From UBA6614 sp002433235 (GTDB lineage Bacteria > Verrucomicrobiota > Verrucomicrobiia > Limisphaerales > UBA1100), in NCBI GenBank assembly GCA_002433235.1, contig DJHS01000101.1, positions 26,973 through 90,972 on the forward strand: a DNA stretch of 64,000 bases, written 5' to 3'. The number at the start of each line of letters is the position of its first letter. Position 1 is the first letter of the stretch. Shown here one piece after another: positions 41,264 to 50,148 of this stretch. The notes beneath the pieces are model-generated. The model saw only the letters and a list, made by a program, of their open reading frames with translations. It did no database searches and had not been told where the DNA came from. The translations under genes and the position numbers were made by a program.

Positions 41264-42571
41264 ATGAAAAGGATATCTCCGTATAATTACGGTTTCACAC
41301 TTATTGAGTTGCTAGTTGTTATTGCCATTATTGGCATACTTGCCAGTCTGTTGCTTCCTGCCATGGCGAACGCCAAGCGAAAGGCATCGCGAGCTGCCTG
41401 TGTTAGCAACCTTGCCCAGGTCGGTAAGGCATTTAACTCCTATGCCGGCGAAAATGATCAACGGCTTCCCTGGCAACTAACCCCGCGTAATGCTGCAGTG
41501 CAGTGGAAGGGAGGAGATGCGGCTAAGTGGCATCCTGGAACGGTTTATGCCTTGCCTGCCATGAAGGACGCGCTCAAGAATTCCGATGTGCTCGCGTCTC
41601 CCTGTGATCCGGCGATGAAGGCTGGCAGTGAGGAGGCCGGTGATGCATGGGCCGCAGTCACGCCTGCCACGGGGGTGCAGTGCAATGCCATTAGCTATAA
41701 CCTCTGTAAGGGCGCAGATGTGCAGCGCGAATTCTCCGTGCTGGCTTTGACTCGCAATACCTCGGGCGACCTCATTTCCACTCGATGGCTCGGTGCGGAT
41801 ACGGATCCGGATAACAAAAATACAATGGCACTCCTCAACAGCAATGAAGGCAACGTGGTTCGCGCCGATGGAAGTACCTTGGCCGCAGATGATGCTGATA
41901 TGGGCAGTGGTGGTGAAATTACGGGGCGTCACAGCAAAGAGAAGGGTGGTGTGAGCACTGCTACGTATCTATTAATTGTCCGGTGTGGTGGCGATCCCTC
42001 CATTCCGGATGATTCAGCGTCAGTTGGGGGTGCTTTTCTCGCAAGCACCACACAAGCAGTCATGGAGGCAGAAAATTATTCGAAAAAAACATCTGCCCTT
42101 AATCGGAACTGGGAGTTGATAGGAGATACTAAGGCTAGCGGAGGAAAGGCGTTGCAGGCACTTCCGGACAAATCCAAGGATGGGGCCCTTCCTCATGTTG
42201 GGACAGGAAAAGCCATTACGGGGCCCCGACTGGATTACGATGTTAAGTTTAGGAGTGGGGGCAAATATTACGTCTCAATTCTTACGGCTTGTGCGAGTGC
42301 TTATGGAGGAAACAGCGATTCCGTGCATATCGGCATTAATGGAAAACAGGTTACTAGGAATTCAAAATATGGAATCGGACGTAATAATAAAAGTTGGGGT
42401 TGGGTGAATTCAGGGAATGGCCTCAGCAGAGTTATTTTGGAGGTTCCTGATGCTGGGGTACATACTGTCAATATATGGATGCGTGAAGATGGGACCAAGT
42501 TAGACAAAATTGTTGTCAACAAAGTAGACGGCAAGCCTTCTGGAAAAGGGCCGGCTGAAAGTCCTCGTTAG
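41264..42571 (+). CDS. Pseudopilin head fused to a carbohydrate-binding-like module
   Basis: 435 residues. The prepilin signal NYG then FTLIELLVVIAIIGILASLL opens a head of about 243 residues that is homologous along its whole length to the head at 17453-18250: CVSNLAQVGKAFNSYA, RLPWQLTPRNA, SPCDPAMK, NAISYNLCKGADV, ALLNSNEGNVVRADGS. The tail from about residue 267 is unrelated to the lipase tail: MEAENYSKKTSALNRNWELI, DSVHIGINGK, and VHTVNIWMREDGTKLDKIVV, a galactose-binding-like/CBM35-type beta sandwich. Predicted to be anchored by the pilin helix with the sugar-binding-like module exposed. Followed by a lipoprotein gene. Confidence 0.83.
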   Translation: MKRISPYNYGFTLIELLVVIAIIGILASLLLPAMANAKRKASRAACVSNLAQVGKAFNSYAGENDQRLPWQLTPRNAAVQWKGGDAAKWHPGTVYALPAMKDALKNSDVLASPCDPAMKAGSEEAGDAWAAVTPATGVQCNAISYNLCKGADVQREFSVLALTRNTSGDLISTRWLGADTDPDNKNTMALLNSNEGNVVRADGSTLAADDADMGSGGEITGRHSKEKGGVSTATYLLIVRCGGDPSIPDDSASVGGAFLASTTQAVMEAENYSKKTSALNRNWELIGDTKASGGKALQALPDKSKDGALPHVGTGKAITGPRLDYDVKFRSGGKYYVSILTACASAYGGNSDSVHIGINGKQVTRNSKYGIGRNNKSWGWVNSGNGLSRVILEVPDAGVHTVNIWMREDGTKLDKIVVNKVDGKPSGKGPAESPR

Positions 42572-42710
42572 TTTAAGGCCGATTGAATATGTACGAATGC
42601 GCTTAAGAGCTTGAGAACAAGCCCATGTTGGAGCATGACGGTTTCGTGGTTAACTATTGATCGCTTCCTTATTTTTAATAAATTAATTTTAACCAAATTC
42701 TATAATAGAC

Positions 42711-43325
42711 ATGATTGTGGTGTTAAATAAACTTGGCCCGAGTTTGAATTTGGGTGGTCCGGCATGCTGTATTTTGCTTTTGATCATCAATTATTTGTTC
42801 ATGGGTTGTGGCGACAGGGACGCCGTAGTAGTTGATCCGCTGGAATCTGCCTTGGTGAAAATCGAGGACAATTCGGATGCCGTTAGACTTGAAGGAATTA
42901 ATGAGCTTTCAAGTCTGGGTGACAAAGCTAAACCTCATGCAGCAAAGATTGCTCTGCTTTTGAAAGATTCCTCCGCGGAAATTCGAAATATTGCAGTTTC
43001 CTTGATCGGGGTTTGGCAGTATCAAGATTCAGGGGTTCTGGTTGATTTGAAGACCCTGGCGGTTGATGATGATGACATGGACGTGCGTGGAAATGCGCTT
43101 CGAACTCTTTTAATGATTGGCGCGAGTGATTCATTTACCAGTGTGGTAAAGGCGGTTCTAGCCGGAGAGGACACTGAATTTAAAGAAGAAGTGTTGGTGA
43201 TACTTGTCGAATCGAGTAAGGAGGCTGTTTTGCTAGTGAAAGCGGAACTTGAAGCGATCGCAAAAGGATCGAATAAGGAAATGGCAGAGGATGCAAAGTT
43301 AGCGCTGAAACTATTGGGCGAATAA
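42711..43325 (+). CDS. HEAT-repeat lipoprotein
   Basis: 204 residues with an N-terminal signal ending in the lipobox-like LFMGC (ILLLIINYLFMGCGDRD). The mature part is made of HEAT/armadillo-like helical repeats: VRLEGINELSSLGDKAKPHA, SSAEIRNIAVSLIGVWQY, DMDVRGNALRTLLMIGA, EFKEEVLVILVESSKEAV. Such repeats bind proteins. It lies 139 bases downstream of the second pseudopilin fusion on the same strand, with similar AT-richer codons, so a linked role is plausible but not shown. Confidence 0.75.
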   Translation: MIVVLNKLGPSLNLGGPACCILLLIINYLFMGCGDRDAVVVDPLESALVKIEDNSDAVRLEGINELSSLGDKAKPHAAKIALLLKDSSAEIRNIAVSLIGVWQYQDSGVLVDLKTLAVDDDDMDVRGNALRTLLMIGASDSFTSVVKAVLAGEDTEFKEEVLVILVESSKEAVLLVKAELEAIAKGSNKEMAEDAKLALKLLGE

Positions 43326-43404
43326 AGTAGTTAAACCTAACTTCGTATGGCGTCTATATTTTTGTTGTTATTCGAGGTAAAGGATTCGTCATGTATGTTA
43401 AAAC

Positions 43405-43842
43405 TTAGCTCAGGATCATAAGCCGCGCGCCGGCGGCTGCAAAGCCGAACAGGGCTCCCCCGATAAAAGTGGCCATGAATGAGGCGCCGTAGTCATGGTC
43501 GGCTTTCCAGGCACCCCACAGGCTCATTAGGCCGCCCATTAACAGTGGGGTGATCAAAAGACTGATGCCGGTGATGGGGATGGAGGCGAATATTTTTTCC
43601 GGAAACACCTCGGAGATGACCCAGCCGGTGCCGGCACCCATGACGAGCAGTAGGACGAACATTCCACAGCCGGCCTTGGCGGTGGCGGCGGCGTCGCTGA
43701 CGGCCTCTGCGGCATCACTGGCTTTTTCCAGCATAGCGGACAGGAAGTCGCCCAGCAGACAGAAGAAGCTGCAAATGGCGCCTTCGAACATGACCTCAAT
43801 GAGTAGCTCCAGGAAAATCTCAATGACCGCCAGCATCATCAA
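43405..43842 (-). CDS. Hypothetical inner-membrane protein
   Basis: 145 residues, hydrophobic. Visible membrane segments lie at about 4-33 (LAVIEIFLELLIEVMFEGAI), 60-80 (GCGMFVLLLVMGAGTGWVIS), 88-110 (IPITGISLLITPLLMGGLMS) and 122-143 (FMATFIGGALFGFAAAGARL). An Ala-rich amphipathic helix (KASDAAEAVSDAAATAKAGC) sits between. No family recognised. Convergent with the HEAT lipoprotein gene. Confidence 0.68.
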   Translation of the reverse strand: MMMLAVIEIFLELLIEVMFEGAICSFFCLLGDFLSAMLEKASDAAEAVSDAAATAKAGCGMFVLLLVMGAGTGWVISEVFPEKIFASIPITGISLLITPLLMGGLMSLWGAWKADHDYGASFMATFIGGALFGFAAAGARLMILS

Positions 43843-43878
43843 TTAGCATACTAACTTGAATTGCTAACAGAATCAAGT

Positions 43879-46800
43879 TCAGGTTGGGGCCGGGGAGGGT
43901 TTGCGACCGGTTTGCCAAGCCCAGTAGCGGGAAAATAGGCTGCGGATATCCTCGAGAATAAGGTAGCAAATGGGGATGAGTAAGAGGGTAATGAAGGTGG
44001 CGAAGAGGATGCCCCAGCCGAGGCTAATGCCCATGGGGATGACAAATTTGGCCTGAGTGCTGGATTCAAACATGGTGGGCAGGATGCCGCCAAAGGTCGT
44101 GAGGCTGGTGAGGAGGATGGGGCGGAAGCGTGCGCCGCCGGCGGTCCGGACGGCTTCAAGCAGGGGCAGGCCCTCATCACGGCTGCGGTTGATGTAGTGG
44201 GCCATGACCAGGGAGTCGTTGACCACGACTCCACACAGCGCCAGCGCGCCAAAGGCGCTCATGATGCTGATGGGCGCGCCCATGACCATGTGGCCTAACA
44301 CCGCACCGACAAGCCCGAAGGGAATGACGCTCATAACGATGAGCGGCTGGAGATAACTGCGAAAGGGAATGGCGAGCATGGCGTAAATGCCGAGGAGCAC
44401 CATGACGCCACCGATGTGCAGGGCATCAAAAGATTCCCGCCGTTCACGGCCTTCGCCCTCGAAGCTGTACATCATGCCGGGGTAGGGGGCGACGATGGTG
44501 GCGAGTTTCTTGTCGAGTGCTTTCCGGATTTCTTCCAGGTTGGCTTTTTCCTTGTCGGCATCGGCAAAGACCATGAGCGTCCGCGCAAGGTCGGTGCGGC
44601 GAATGGCGGTGTAACTGCTCCCGATTCGAATGTCGGCAATTTCGGCTAATGGTGTGTCGGCGCCGTCGGGCGCGCGGATGTGCATGGCTTCAAGGTGGGC
44701 CAGGCTTTCGCGTTCAGCGCGGGGATAGCGGACCATCACGCGGATTTCGTTCTGCCCTCGCTGGACACGTTGAGCCTCGTGGCCAAAGAAGGCACCGCTG
44801 ACTTGTTGGCCAACTTCCAGCCGGGTGAATCCTCGCTGCATGGCGCTGGGTTTGAGGTCGGGCTTGGCTTCCTCCTTGGATCGTTCAAAGGTGTCATTGA
44901 TGTCAAACAATCCCGGATGTCGGCGCAGCTCAGCCTTGATGGCATTGGCGGCTGACTGCAAGTCCTGCGCAGCCTCCTCGGCCGTGCGCTGCACGTAGGG
45001 CATCTTGAGCAGGATGGCGATGGGTTCGCGAAACCGGCCAATGACTGCTCGGGTGGTCAGTTCCTCCGCACCGGGAATGGGGCCGATTTTTTTTCGCAAT
45101 TCGCCGATGAGGGTGCGGGTGTTGGCATCACGGATGCGGGCGTCAAGAAAGCCGCCGCGATCCTCCGGCGGGACCATGTGGAAAGAGGCCTCGGCGATGT
45201 GGGGTGTGCCTGATTCGGCGCGTCCACGAACTCCGGCAATGTTTGCGCCACCGGTCGTGATCAGAATGTCCTCGATGAGGCTGCGACGCGATATATTACC
45301 CGTGTTTGGATCCATGAACTCCCCGGTGTAATCCTTCCGCAGTTCAATTGTGGCACGCCGGATTTGGTCAATTTTGTCACCCGTTACCTCCAGCGGCGTG
45401 CCTTGAGGCATGATCAGCCGTACGGTGCCATATTCGCTGTCTATCTGTGGGAAGTAGATGGATTTGATATGGCCGGAATAGGTATAGGCGCACACCATTC
45501 CTCCAACGCCGAGAAACAGGCAAAGGGTGACATAGCGATGGCGTGACGCCAGGGAAAGAACGGGCTGATAAATCTTCTCAACAAACCATTCCAAGCCATC
45601 CGCGAAAGTACGCTGGATGCGGGCGAGTGGGTTGAGTTTTTCGCGCTTGGGTTTCCCGGTGGAAAGGTATTTCAGATGGGCGGGGAGGATGAGCTTGGAT
45701 TCCACCAGCGAGAAAAGGAGGACAGGAATGACCACGGCTGGAATCTGCATGAAGATGAGGCCGCGCCTCCCCTCAACCATCATCAAGGGCGTGAAGGCGA
45801 TGACCGTGGTGAGCACACCAAAGATCACGGGCACGGCGATTTCCTGCGTCCCTCGGATGGCTGCATCAAGCCCGTTGCCGCCGCGCTGCTGGTGCACATG
45901 GATAATCTCACCGGTGACGATGGCGTCATCGACGACAATTCCCAGGACCAGAATGAACCCGTAAAGGGTGAACAGGTTGATGGAGACACCCAGCCACGGC
46001 ATTAGTGCAAAGCCACCCATGAATGCCACAGGGATACCCACACAAACCCAAAGTGCTACCGCCGGCCTGAGAAAGAGCCCTAACAGGGTGATGATGAAAA
46101 TGCCGCCGTACAGGGCGCTGTCGGAAAGGGTGTTTAATCGCTTGGAGACGATGGAGGCTCGGTCATTCCAAAGGTCGATGGCCACGCCCTCGGGGAGTCG
46201 TGCACGGTAATCAACCAGAAAACCCTTCACCTTGGCGGCAATTTCCAGGGCATTCTGGTTCCCTGTACGGGCCACATGTACAACGATGCATCGGCGGCCA
46301 TTGAATTTCATGATGGCCTCATCCTCCTCGAATCCGTCTGAAATTGTCGCCAATTCACCCAAGGTCAGGTGTGTGCCGTCCTCCCGGGGCCGGATGATGA
46401 TTTGCTCAAACTCAGCCTGTACATACGCACGGCCTTCGGTACGCACGAGAATGTCCCCGGCGTGGGTACGGATGTTTCCGCCGGGAATATCCACCGCGGA
46501 ACGGCGTACGGCGTCGGCCACATCTTGCAGCGTTAAGCCGTGCTCACGCAACACGGTCTCGGAAACCTCGATGGCAATTTCGTAGTTGCGCACCCCCCGC
46601 ATTTTCACGCGCGAAATGCCCTCCAGTCGGCCGATTTCATCGCGCGCCTGTTCGCCGAGCTTTCGAAGGTCATTCTCCGACAGGTCGCCGTGTAGGATTA
46701 AGGTCAAGACCTCGTGCAAACTTTGCTCCAAGCGGACAACGGGTGGCTCAATGCCCTCGGGAAAAGAGGTGATGCCGTCAACCCGGTTTTTGATGTCGTT

Positions 46801-47121
46801 GCGTAGCTCGGCGGGATCGTGATCCTGTGCCACCTCGATATCCACGCTGGCCCGTCCCTCGGAGGCCGTGCTGCGGATCTCCTCGACTCCCACCAGATCG
46901 CCGATGCTCATCTCGATCGGTTGCACGATGGCTTCCTCCACTTGCTCGGGCGTGGCGCCTCGGTAGTTAACGAGCACCTCAACCTCGTCCGCGCCAAAAT
47001 CTGGGAAGACCTCCACGGGCAGCCGGTTTACAATGCCATTCAAGCCTGCCAAGATGATGAATGCCATCAGCAGGTTGGCCGCCACGCCATTCCGGGCAAA
47101 CCATGCGATCAAGGCGTTCAT
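43879..47121 (-). CDS. RND efflux pump, AcrB/HAE1 family
   Basis: 1080 residues with the duplicated RND layout: helix 1 (NGVAANLLMAFIILAGLNGI), a large periplasmic porter domain, helices 2-6, a second porter domain and helices 8-12. The proton-relay segment reads LVLGIVVDDAIVTGEIIHVH, with paired Asp on helix 4. The N-terminal porter motif PEQVEEAIVQPIE and GGVMVLLGIYAMLAIPFRSY are typical of the family. It should export drugs, metals or lipophiles by proton antiport across the inner membrane. Overlaps the adaptor gene by 4 bases; third gene of the efflux operon. Confidence 0.92.
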   Translation of the reverse strand: MNALIAWFARNGVAANLLMAFIILAGLNGIVNRLPVEVFPDFGADEVEVLVNYRGATPEQVEEAIVQPIEMSIGDLVGVEEIRSTASEGRASVDIEVAQDHDPAELRNDIKNRVDGITSFPEGIEPPVVRLEQSLHEVLTLILHGDLSENDLRKLGEQARDEIGRLEGISRVKMRGVRNYEIAIEVSETVLREHGLTLQDVADAVRRSAVDIPGGNIRTHAGDILVRTEGRAYVQAEFEQIIIRPREDGTHLTLGELATISDGFEEDEAIMKFNGRRCIVVHVARTGNQNALEIAAKVKGFLVDYRARLPEGVAIDLWNDRASIVSKRLNTLSDSALYGGIFIITLLGLFLRPAVALWVCVGIPVAFMGGFALMPWLGVSINLFTLYGFILVLGIVVDDAIVTGEIIHVHQQRGGNGLDAAIRGTQEIAVPVIFGVLTTVIAFTPLMMVEGRRGLIFMQIPAVVIPVLLFSLVESKLILPAHLKYLSTGKPKREKLNPLARIQRTFADGLEWFVEKIYQPVLSLASRHRYVTLCLFLGVGGMVCAYTYSGHIKSIYFPQIDSEYGTVRLIMPQGTPLEVTGDKIDQIRRATIELRKDYTGEFMDPNTGNISRRSLIEDILITTGGANIAGVRGRAESGTPHIAEASFHMVPPEDRGGFLDARIRDANTRTLIGELRKKIGPIPGAEELTTRAVIGRFREPIAILLKMPYVQRTAEEAAQDLQSAANAIKAELRRHPGLFDINDTFERSKEEAKPDLKPSAMQRGFTRLEVGQQVSGAFFGHEAQRVQRGQNEIRVMVRYPRAERESLAHLEAMHIRAPDGADTPLAEIADIRIGSSYTAIRRTDLARTLMVFADADKEKANLEEIRKALDKKLATIVAPYPGMMYSFEGEGRERRESFDALHIGGVMVLLGIYAMLAIPFRSYLQPLIVMSVIPFGLVGAVLGHMVMGAPISIMSAFGALALCGVVVNDSLVMAHYINRSRDEGLPLLEAVRTAGGARFRPILLTSLTTFGGILPTMFESSTQAKFVIPMGISLGWGILFATFITLLLIPICYLILEDIRSLFSRYWAWQTGRKPSPAPT

Positions 47122-48602
47122 TGCTTGCTGAAATGCGCCTTGCCGGGCCGCTTTTGCCCCTTTGGCCGGCTCCGGGGCAGGGGTTTGCCATCGCGGTTGG
47201 GGACTACAAGTTCGCCCTCCGGGGCATAATCCACGTTGCTAATGCACAGCCGTTCGCCAGCACGCAAGGGGCGTCGCTTATTGTCTTGGATGACCTCGCG
47301 GATCAGGATTTTCCTTTCATCCCGCCATAATGCCTCGGCCATGCGGACTCGGCGCAAACGGTTCTCCTGGTCAACCAGAAGGATTTCGCCACCACGGCGT
47401 ACGGCGACTCGGGGAATTTCAAAGACGCCTGTATGCACGCGGCCATGGATGCGGGCCCGAACGAAAAGTCCCTCGTGAAGGAACGGAGGTTGCGCAAAGG
47501 GAGCATTGACTCGGGCAATCAGGAAGTGTTGCTGGCTGGAACGATCTACACGCGCCTCGGTACGTTCAATACGGCCGGTCCAATCGGGCGGACTGTTTGA
47601 ATCGCTGGTTGGAAGATGAATGTCGACGACCGGGCCGGAGTTTGTGGAATCAGAAATGCTGGGCATCTCAATCTGCGCGAGAAGGCTCCGGGATATGGGC
47701 AGGCGCACTTCGGCGTAATCCACCGCAATGGCACGCGCAAGGGTGGTGCTGGTGGACACATGCTGTCCCACGTCGGCGCTCTTTTCCACAATGCGGCCGT
47801 CGAAACTGGGGGCGCGAATGATCGTTCGGGCCAAGTCGGTTTGGGCGCGGCTCAGCCGAGCTCCGGCAGCGTCGATCTGCGCCTGCAGCTCCGCCTCCAT
47901 CCGGGATGGGCGCTGTTTCAAATCTGCCAACGCCTTGGCCAGTTCCGCGGCGGCGGACTGGACCGTGGCGGTGGATTCTTTCACCTGTGGCTCGTGCCGG
48001 GCCAAAGGGGTCGAGTTGTCAAAAGTGCCGAGGAGCTTGAGGCTGGCGATCGCTGCGGCTTGCCTGGCGTGCGCGAGTTCAAGCGCGGCCTCTGTCTTGC
48101 GAAGCTCAGCCTGAGCGAGGGTGACGGCATTGGTGTAACTGGAGCGATTGATGCGCTCGAGGTCCAGCTTGGCCTGAAGTTGGCGCACGGTTGCGTTGGC
48201 CTCTGCGATGGCATGGATGGCGTTGGTGGGATCCAGCCACACAAGAGGCTGGCTGGGCTCGAAGGAACCGCCTTCCCGAAAATCCGCGGCGATCTTCACG
48301 ATGCGCCCCGTGACTTCCGGAACAATGCCGCTGACCGCCCGGGCCTTGACCCGTCCCTGCGATGGAACCCGCACGGCAAAGTCGATCGGTTGTAGCGGGA
48401 TGACCTCTACCTGCAATGGGGGGCGCGCCTTGGACATGGGCCGGGTGAGAGGTCGGGTGTTCCAGAAATGCCAGGCTGCAAACGCGCTGCCGCCAAGAAT
48501 CGTCCCGCCTACGAGCAATCCCACAACCGCGCGCAGCAGATGGCCACCCGTATGGGGCTTCTCCGCCTTGTCGTGGGCGAGTTCTTTACGCTTGTCCTTC
48601 AC
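47118..48602 (-). CDS. RND efflux periplasmic adaptor protein
   Basis: 494 residues: one N-terminal membrane anchor (about 24-46, LLRAVVGLLVGGTILGGSAF), lipoyl-like halves (VKIAADFREGGSFEPSQPLV and RTIIRAPSFDGRIVEKSADV), a coiled-coil hairpin between them (about 140-270), then beta-barrel and membrane-proximal domains (HEGLFVRARIHGRV). The family is HlyD/MexA-type. Overlaps both neighbours by 4 bases, so all three efflux genes are translationally coupled. Confidence 0.9.
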   Translation of the reverse strand: MKDKRKELAHDKAEKPHTGGHLLRAVVGLLVGGTILGGSAFAAWHFWNTRPLTRPMSKARPPLQVEVIPLQPIDFAVRVPSQGRVKARAVSGIVPEVTGRIVKIAADFREGGSFEPSQPLVWLDPTNAIHAIAEANATVRQLQAKLDLERINRSSYTNAVTLAQAELRKTEAALELAHARQAAAIASLKLLGTFDNSTPLARHEPQVKESTATVQSAAAELAKALADLKQRPSRMEAELQAQIDAAGARLSRAQTDLARTIIRAPSFDGRIVEKSADVGQHVSTSTTLARAIAVDYAEVRLPISRSLLAQIEMPSISDSTNSGPVVDIHLPTSDSNSPPDWTGRIERTEARVDRSSQQHFLIARVNAPFAQPPFLHEGLFVRARIHGRVHTGVFEIPRVAVRRGGEILLVDQENRLRRVRMAEALWRDERKILIREVIQDNKRRPLRAGERLCISNVDYAPEGELVVPNRDGKPLPRSRPKGQKRPGKAHFSKQ

Positions 48603-49990
48603 TTTTCGGGGGCACTTTCGAAGGGGCCGCCGAGTGCGAGGTAAAGATCAACGCGGTTTTGCAGCCTTTCGTTTTGCATCTCGATCAGGGACCGTTGGGC
48701 GTCGAAGCTTCGCCGCTGCGCCTCCAGCACGGCAATGATTTCCACTAGGCCAGCTTGATATTCGGACAGAGCAAGCGCTTCTGCCTTGCGCGCCTCGGCT
48801 GCTGCTTCATCAAGGGCGGCGACTTGTTCCTTCAGAAACATTTCCGCAGCGAGTGAGGTTTCCACTTCCTGAAATGCTGCCAGTGCGGCTTGGATGAATT
48901 CAAAACGTGCCTCTTCGCGCAATGCGCGGGCACGGTCAACCTGCGCCCGAAGTCGTCCGCCATTCAGAAGAGGTTGTGTGAGGTTTGCGACCAAGGACCA
49001 GACGTTGTGGTCGATATCGAGGACGTCCTTCAACTCATCGCTGGATGTGCCGCCGCTGGCGGTGAGGCTGATCTTGGGTAGTAAAGCCTTGCGGGCCGCG
49101 GCTACGCGCCGGTGCGTGGCGTTGAACTTGGTTTGCGCGGCAATGATGTCGGGCCGGCGTTCGAGCAATCCCGAGGGCAATCCTGTGGGGACTGTTTTTT
49201 CCATTTTTGGCAGGGCAGCGGAGGCTTCCAGTTCCTTTCTGGGATACCGGCCTGCCAGGACTTCGAGTGTGCGCCGGGCACCGTCGTGTTGGCGTTTTCG
49301 AAGAGCGAGTTGGTTGCGGGCGTTCTGGACGCTGGTGCGCATCAGGCGCACGTCGAGTGCCTCGACAAGGCCTCGCCGTAGACCTTCTTCAAGGACGGTT
49401 AGATTTTTCTCGTAACTGTCCAGGGTACGGTTGGCAAGTTGGACTTGGAGATGTGTTTCGGAGGCATCGAACCAGGCCTTGGCGGTGTTGGCGGCAAGGG
49501 ACAAACGGGCCGCTTCCAAGTTGGCGGCGGCTTGTTCCGCGTCGAGATGGGCGGCGGCGCGGGCGTCGGCCAGCCGGCCCCAGACATCCAGTTCCCAGGA
49601 CAGGTTCAGGCTGGGGCCGAAGCGGTTGGCACGGCTGGTGTTCAACTTGAACCCCGTGCTGCTGCTGCGCTTGGTTCGTGAGGCATTGAAGCTGGCCTCT
49701 ATTTGTGGCTTTCGATCTGCGCCGGCGATGCGTGCCTCGGCCACGGAAGTTTTCAAGCGGGCGGCTGTGAGCCTGATGTCCGGATTGTTTTCCAGAGCTT
49801 CACGGACAAGTGATTCGAGACGAGGAGCGTTGAAATCAGTCAGCCAGCCGTTGGCCACGGGCGCGTTGGTTGATGCCGTGCTGAAACGGGCAGGCACACT
49901 GAGGCTGCTGGCGGGTTTCGTATCGGGCGACACGCAACCCACGAATCCCCACGCGACAACGGCGGGGAACATGTAACAATGCCCTTTCAT
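48599..49990 (-). CDS. Outer-membrane efflux channel, NodT/TolC family lipoprotein
   Basis: 463 residues. The N-terminal signal ends in the lipobox FVGC. Two OEP repeats are visible: LVREALENNPDIRLTAARLK with FGPSLNLSWELDVWGRLADA, and ERRPDIIAAQTKFNATHRRV with ARKALLPKISLTASGGTSSD. Forms the trimeric outer-membrane duct for the adaptor and pump encoded downstream. First gene of the operon. Confidence 0.92.
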   Translation of the reverse strand: MKGHCYMFPAVVAWGFVGCVSPDTKPASSLSVPARFSTASTNAPVANGWLTDFNAPRLESLVREALENNPDIRLTAARLKTSVAEARIAGADRKPQIEASFNASRTKRSSSTGFKLNTSRANRFGPSLNLSWELDVWGRLADARAAAHLDAEQAAANLEAARLSLAANTAKAWFDASETHLQVQLANRTLDSYEKNLTVLEEGLRRGLVEALDVRLMRTSVQNARNQLALRKRQHDGARRTLEVLAGRYPRKELEASAALPKMEKTVPTGLPSGLLERRPDIIAAQTKFNATHRRVAAARKALLPKISLTASGGTSSDELKDVLDIDHNVWSLVANLTQPLLNGGRLRAQVDRARALREEARFEFIQAALAAFQEVETSLAAEMFLKEQVAALDEAAAEARKAEALALSEYQAGLVEIIAVLEAQRRSFDAQRSLIEMQNERLQNRVDLYLALGGPFESAPEK

Positions 49991-50098
49991 TTTGATCGGT
50001 CAGCACAATGGGGGCATTCCCTCTCTGGCTTCAAGTTGTTATCGGCATTTTTTCCCGGAAATTGAGCGGAATTTGAGTAAGACTGATAATTTTGAGCA

Positions 50099-50132
50099 CA
50101 AAAAACGCCCCGCCGGAGCATTGGCGGGGCGT
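50099..50132 (-). terminator. Terminator of the cluster-2 DUF1501 operon
   Basis: A perfect 10-bp inverted repeat, ACGCCCCGCC and GGCGGGGCGT, around GGAGCATT. On the minus strand the stem is followed by TTTTT. It lies 17 bases downstream of the DUF1501 stop. Confidence 0.85.
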
Positions 50133-50148
50133 CTTGAGGATCGGTTTT

